A DNA stretch of 22,676 nucleotides, from the IMG/VR virus record IMGVR_UViG_3300030103_003585, positions 1 through 22,676 of that record; one strand, given 5' to 3'. Shown piece by piece: positions 19,500-22,676 of the stretch; position 1 is the first letter of the stretch, and every line of letters begins with the position of its first letter. The DNA is from a virus. Made by a program: the position numbers and the translations under genes. A model generated the notes under the pieces. The model made no database searches and was not told the origin of the DNA. It was given only the letters and a program-made list of their open reading frames with translations.

Positions 19500-20918
19500 G
19501 TGTATTCTGGATATAGTCATTACAACAGACAGACAGCCGGTAGTAGGGGTACAGAAATAAATGACCCTAACAATACATGGTTTCAGCAAGAACCACATTG
19601 GATATTAATAGAAGATTTACTTGGTGGTACATATCAAATGAGGTCAAGGCATAGAAAATATCTTATGCAAGAACCTAGGGAACTTGATGAAAGTTATGAC
19701 AACAGATTGGCTCGATCTGTTTGTCCACCTTACTTTTTAAGGCTAGAACGAATGTTGGCTGGTATGTTAACTCGTAAACCAGTTAGGCTTTCTGATACAG
19801 GCAATAATTTAAGAGAACAATTATTTGATGTAGATTTACAAGGTAATGATCTTAATGTTTGGACATATGAGACTGCCAGAAAAATGATTCGTTATGGCCA
19901 TATTGGTGTTTTAGTAGATGCACCGGCAAGCGGTAATAATGGTAGACCATATTGGGTTACATATACACCTAGAGATATTCTTGGCTGGCGAACAGAAATG
20001 GTAGATGGCGAAATGCAGTTTACACAATTAAGGCTACAAGAAAAAGTATCTGAACCAGATGGTCTTTATGGCGAAAAGATTGTAGAGCAAGTTCGCTTGT
20101 TAACACCCGGCAACTTTGAAATACACAGAAAAGCAAAGACAGGTAAGTTTGTAAAAGTAGATGAAGGTACAATGCCAGTTAATAAAATACCTTTTTCTGT
20201 TGCTTATTCCAACAGGGTTAACCTTCTTGATTCAAGACCACCAATGGCCGATATAGCAGAACTTAATTTAAAAGCTTACCAAATACAATCTGATCTTGAT
20301 AACCAACTACATATTTCTGCTGTACCTATGTTGGCCTTTTATGGCTTTCCACAAAATGCTGAAGAGGTATCGGCTGGTCCCGGCGAAGCTATTGCGTTTC
20401 CAGCAGATGGTCGTGCTGAATATATTGAACCAGATGGTAAGAGTTATGATGCACAATTTCGTAGATTAGACAGATTAGAAAGTCAAATTAATGAATTAGG
20501 GCTTGCAGCAGTACTTGGTCAAAAGTTATCTGCAGAAACAGCAGAAGCAAAACGAATAGATAGATCGCAAGGAGATTCAACAATGATGGTTGTAGCTCAA
20601 CAGATGCAAGACATGATTGATAACTGTTTAATGTTTCATGGTCAATATATAAATTCTGAAGCTGGAAGTTCTTTTGTAAACAGAGACTTCCTATCACAAA
20701 GACTTGAGCCACAAGAAATACAAGCACTACTTACACTTTACACTTCTGGTTCTATTACACAAAAAACACTTCTTGATCAACTTACTGAGGGTGAGGTTCT
20801 TGGTGATGAGTTTGACGTTGAAGAAGAAATCGAAGCAACACAAACTGGTGGCATGATTGAAATGGCACAGCCAAAACAAAAAGCAGAACCAGACGAACCA
20901 GAGCAAGATGAAGAGTAA
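19500..20918 (+). CDS. Portal protein (DUF4055-like)
   Basis: The GTG at 19500 is preceded by GGAG at the proper distance, which settles the start. The 472-residue product begins YSGYSHYNRQTAGS. It contains HWILIEDLLGGTYQMRSRHR, RSVCPPYFLRLERMLAGML and MIRYGHIGVLVDAPAS, the pattern of DUF4055 proteins that act as portals. A helical stretch (SQINELGLAAVLGQKLSAETA) precedes the acidic Gln/Glu-rich tail. The dodecameric ring would form the packaging channel. Terminase lies before it and the MuF-like gene 4 bp after. Confidence 0.85.
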   Translation: MYSGYSHYNRQTAGSRGTEINDPNNTWFQQEPHWILIEDLLGGTYQMRSRHRKYLMQEPRELDESYDNRLARSVCPPYFLRLERMLAGMLTRKPVRLSDTGNNLREQLFDVDLQGNDLNVWTYETARKMIRYGHIGVLVDAPASGNNGRPYWVTYTPRDILGWRTEMVDGEMQFTQLRLQEKVSEPDGLYGEKIVEQVRLLTPGNFEIHRKAKTGKFVKVDEGTMPVNKIPFSVAYSNRVNLLDSRPPMADIAELNLKAYQIQSDLDNQLHISAVPMLAFYGFPQNAEEVSAGPGEAIAFPADGRAEYIEPDGKSYDAQFRRLDRLESQINELGLAAVLGQKLSAETAEAKRIDRSQGDSTMMVVAQQMQDMIDNCLMFHGQYINSEAGSSFVNRDFLSQRLEPQEIQALLTLYTSGSITQKTLLDQLTEGEVLGDEFDVEEEIEATQTGGMIEMAQPKQKAEPDEPEQDEE

Positions 20919-20921
20919 TCT

Positions 20922-22100
20922 ATGTCAACACCTGAAACTTTTTACAGAGAGGCGATTGACTTAAACCGCTACAGCAATCAAGTTGCTAGACAGATTGTTA
21001 CAAATTACAACAACGTAATTTTAGATTTAACAAATAAATTGGCAACCATAGATGAAGTAACAGCACCAGCTACTGTTGCAAGAATTAGAGCTATGTTGGT
21101 ACAGATGAAAGAAAGTCTTGAAAGTTGGTCTAATGCTAGTGCAGTTTATTTAGCAGACGAATTACAAGGTCTTGCTGTATTTCAAACAGAATTTGTAAAA
21201 GATCAACTTGAAAGGGTATTACCAAAAGGGACTGTTGGAGTTAACTCTGTACAAATATCTCCTGATTTTGCTCGAAGTATTGTTTTTACTGACCCTACAG
21301 AAGTAAACATATTAACATTACCAACTGACTTAGAATCTACTGTCCAGAGAACATTTAACCTTACTGCAGCCAAAGGTTCTGCTATTACTTTACCCAGTGG
21401 TCAAGTTGCAGAAAAAGCTTTTCGTGGCATATCTACAAAGCAAGCAGAACTAATTTCTAGTCAGATTCGTATTGGTATTACAGAAGGTGAATCAATACCA
21501 AAGATTGCAAAAAGACTCAGAGGCAGATTACAGTTTGGCGCAAACCAAGATATGACAGCAAAAGCACAAAGACTCGCTGGTGGAGATGGAATGAAATTAG
21601 CAAACAACCAAGTAATGACTATTGTACGAACTTCTGTTAATCAAGTTCAAAACTCTGTTAATCAAGAAACATACGCAGCAAATCAAGAAGTCACGCAAAG
21701 ATATGAATATGTCGCAACTTTAGATGCAAGAACAAGTGCAATCTGCGGAAGTTTAGATGGCAGAATTTTTAAATATGGAGAAGGTCCTATGCCACCACAA
21801 CATTTTAACTGTAGGTCAACCACTGTTCCAATAATTGATGACGAAGATTTGCGAAAACGATTTCCTGATACTCGCCCAAGTGCTACTGGTAGAGTTCCAC
21901 AAGGTATGAATTATGCGACTTGGTTAAAAGATAATCCATCAATACAAACAGATGCACTTGGCAATAAAAAAAGATTTTTTAATTATCTTATTGATAAAAA
22001 AAGAAAAAGTCCAAGAGAGGCTTTGCGATTAATAATTAAAGATGATGGAACAGAGCTACCATTAAAAGAGTTAATAAAAAAATATCCAAATGCCACTTAA
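20922..22100 (+). CDS. MuF-like head morphogenesis / minor head protein
   Basis: The 392-residue protein has a helical N-terminal half. Its C-terminal MuF-type domain, about residues 230-310, contains [41 protein letters not shown], and [16 protein letters not shown]. These Cys and His residues are the domain's signature. Such proteins help assemble the head and may be injected. The start at 20922 follows GAAGAG. It is tightly linked to the portal, the usual order. Confidence 0.85.
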   Translation: MSTPETFYREAIDLNRYSNQVARQIVTNYNNVILDLTNKLATIDEVTAPATVARIRAMLVQMKESLESWSNASAVYLADELQGLAVFQTEFVKDQLERVLPKGTVGVNSVQISPDFARSIVFTDPTEVNILTLPTDLESTVQRTFNLTAAKGSAITLPSGQVAEKAFRGISTKQAELISSQIRIGITEGESIPKIAKRLRGRLQFGANQDMTAKAQRLAGGDGMKLANNQVMTIVRTSVNQVQNSVNQETYAANQEVTQRYEYVATLDARTSAICGSLDGRIFKYGEGPMPPQHFNCRSTTVPIIDDEDLRKRFPDTRPSATGRVPQGMNYATWLKDNPSIQTDALGNKKRFFNYLIDKKRKSPREALRLIIKDDGTELPLKELIKKYPNAT

Positions 22101-22239
22101 AAAAGGAAGACAACCAAAGACAATTACAGGCAACATAAGACAACTAATACAAGAAGGTTATTCAAGAAGCCAAGCTGTTGCTATTGCTTTGTCAAAAGCT
22201 GGTAAGAAAAAGAAAAAAACAAGACGGAAAACAAAATAA
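22090..22239 (+). CDS. Small basic protein (49 aa)
   Basis: The ATG at 22090 overlaps the MuF stop. The sequence runs [20 protein letters not shown], then [20 protein letters not shown] and a basic end. I remember the same pattern (K-G-S-KTI--NI--L---G---QAVAIAL--A) as a frequent tiny protein beside phage head genes. The function is unknown; it may bind DNA or act in head assembly. Confidence 0.65.
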   Translation: MPLKKGRQPKTITGNIRQLIQEGYSRSQAVAIALSKAGKKKKKTRRKTK

Positions 22240-22271
22240 AAGATATTATATTAATAGTTACTTAATAAATT

Positions 22272-22340
22272 ATGCCTAAAGGTATGAATTATGGTTCTAC
22301 AATGAAACCAAAGAAAAAAAAGAAAAAAGGTAAAAAGTAA
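22272..22340 (+). CDS. Tiny Lys-rich protein (22 aa)
   Basis: MPKGMNYGSTMKPKKKKKKG followed by KK and a stop. I recall similar micro-proteins (MPKG-GYG--KKKK) next to phage capsid genes. The upstream AT-rich gap (22240-22271) could hold a weak promoter (TATATT-like). Low complexity makes the call tentative. Confidence 0.4.
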   Translation: MPKGMNYGSTMKPKKKKKKGKK

Positions 22341-22432
22341 TGGCAAAAACACTAGCAGAAAAATTATCTGAAGCAAAAAAAGCAACAGACACAAAACCAA
22401 AAAAAGATGCGAAAGCTAAGAAGGGTTCCTAA
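22340..22432 (+). CDS. Tiny Lys-rich protein (30 aa)
   Basis: MAKTLAEKLSEAKKATDTKP then a Lys-rich tail; it starts on the last base of the previous stop (TAATG). It overlaps the next gene by 26 bp. Placement supports a real gene, but the low complexity limits confidence. Confidence 0.4.
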   Translation: MAKTLAEKLSEAKKATDTKPKKDAKAKKGS

Positions 22433-22637
22433 AGACAAAAAAACTGGCATAGCAAAAAAGTATTTGTCAGGTTCAAAAAACCCTGCTGCAAAAGCTGCTG
22501 AGATTAAAAGAACAGCAAAGCTTTATAAACAAGGTGCTTTTATTGATATAAAAGCGGTACAAAAATCAAGAGTTGCCCAAGATGTCACAAAAAGCAAAAA
22601 GAAAACCACTAAGCGCCGCCGTAAAAAAAGCACTTAA
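22407..22637 (+). CDS. Basic phage protein (76 aa), AAKAAEIKRTAKLYK type
   Basis: The protein includes VPKDKKTGIAKKYLSGSKNP followed by AAEIKRTAKLYKQGAF. This recalls a common small phage family (pattern PK-KTG-KKYLSG---P). The C-terminus is strongly basic (KSKKKTTKRRRKKST). Such proteins lie near capsid genes and may bind packaged DNA. The overlaps on both sides fit compact late genes. Confidence 0.6.
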   Translation: MRKLRRVPKDKKTGIAKKYLSGSKNPAAKAAEIKRTAKLYKQGAFIDIKAVQKSRVAQDVTKSKKKTTKRRRKKST

Positions 22638-22676
22638 GGCAAAAGCTGAAGGTACAAAGTTTAAATATGGCGAACT
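22582..22676 (+). CDS. Small basic protein, 3' end outside the window
   Basis: The ATG at 22582 starts an open frame to the window end (MSQKAKRKPLSAAVKKALKA and on). I remember phage proteins beginning ...PLSPAL-KKLK-KA--...G-L--VYRKG near head genes, and the visible part fits that start. It overlaps the previous gene by 56 bp, which is long, so the call is tentative. Confidence 0.45.
   Translation, partial: MSQKAKRKPLSAAVKKALKAKAEGTKFKYGE

Noticed and set aside
1-22676. CRISPR array, insertion sequence or integrase/attachment site
   Set aside because: No regularly spaced palindromic repeats, transposase motifs or tyrosine/serine recombinase were found; the only tandem repeats are the fibre codons and their remnants.

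Overview
The window is an AT-rich, gene-dense stretch of a tailed double-stranded DNA phage genome. Genes are tightly packed, with ATGA and TAATG overlaps and many proteins under 130 residues. There are no tRNA, rRNA, integrase or bacterial housekeeping genes. A fibre with a peptidase S74 chaperone, a trio of small secreted proteins and Pro-rich membrane proteins recall phages of marine picocyanobacteria. This host guess rests on remembered families, not on a search.

Layout. 1-2902 (+): the end of a tail fibre and accessory membrane or coiled-coil proteins. 2968-4895 (-): three overlapping small secreted proteins and a membrane, possibly holin, protein. 4942-5571 (+): three small proteins. 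5564-11171 (-): a long early cluster holding a recombination module (RecE-like exonuclease, ERF annealing protein, a candidate ssDNA-binding protein, an HTH protein) and many small orphans. 11172-12859: short rightward early genes, terminators, broken fibre-repeat remnants and a candidate structured RNA. 12858-14653: RusA resolvase (-) diverging from a replication initiator (+). 14640-17799 (+): a ParB-like protein, a stand-alone asparagine-synthetase-like ATPase, a C5-cytosine DNA methyltransferase, a 52-residue protein and a CmoA-like methyltransferase-fold enzyme. 17799-22676 (+): small and large terminase, DUF4055 portal, MuF-like head protein and a chain of tiny Lys-rich proteins.

The most interesting content is the 15112-17799 cluster. 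The DNA methyltransferase has Arg in place of the near-invariant Asn of motif X (GRAVPP for GNxVPP). As I recall, substituting a basic residue at that site makes an engineered CpG methyltransferase accept carboxy-SAM. Two genes downstream lies a relative of CmoA, the carboxy-SAM synthase, and directly upstream lies an amide-forming synthetase domain. Together they suggest a DNA hypermodification pathway: make carboxy-SAM, put carboxymethyl on cytosine, then amidate the carboxylate. This is inference, and one CmoA residue argues for caution.

The early region shows a second unusual pattern. Four transcripts begin, 6-10 nt after a -10 box, with a hairpin capped by a GAGA loop. Three of the four leaders continue with a CAACC-type segment and an A-rich spacer instead of a Shine-Dalgarno sequence. 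Three of the four promoters carry the same AACCGAACA box 30-32 bp upstream of the -10. This looks like a phage-specific early regulon.
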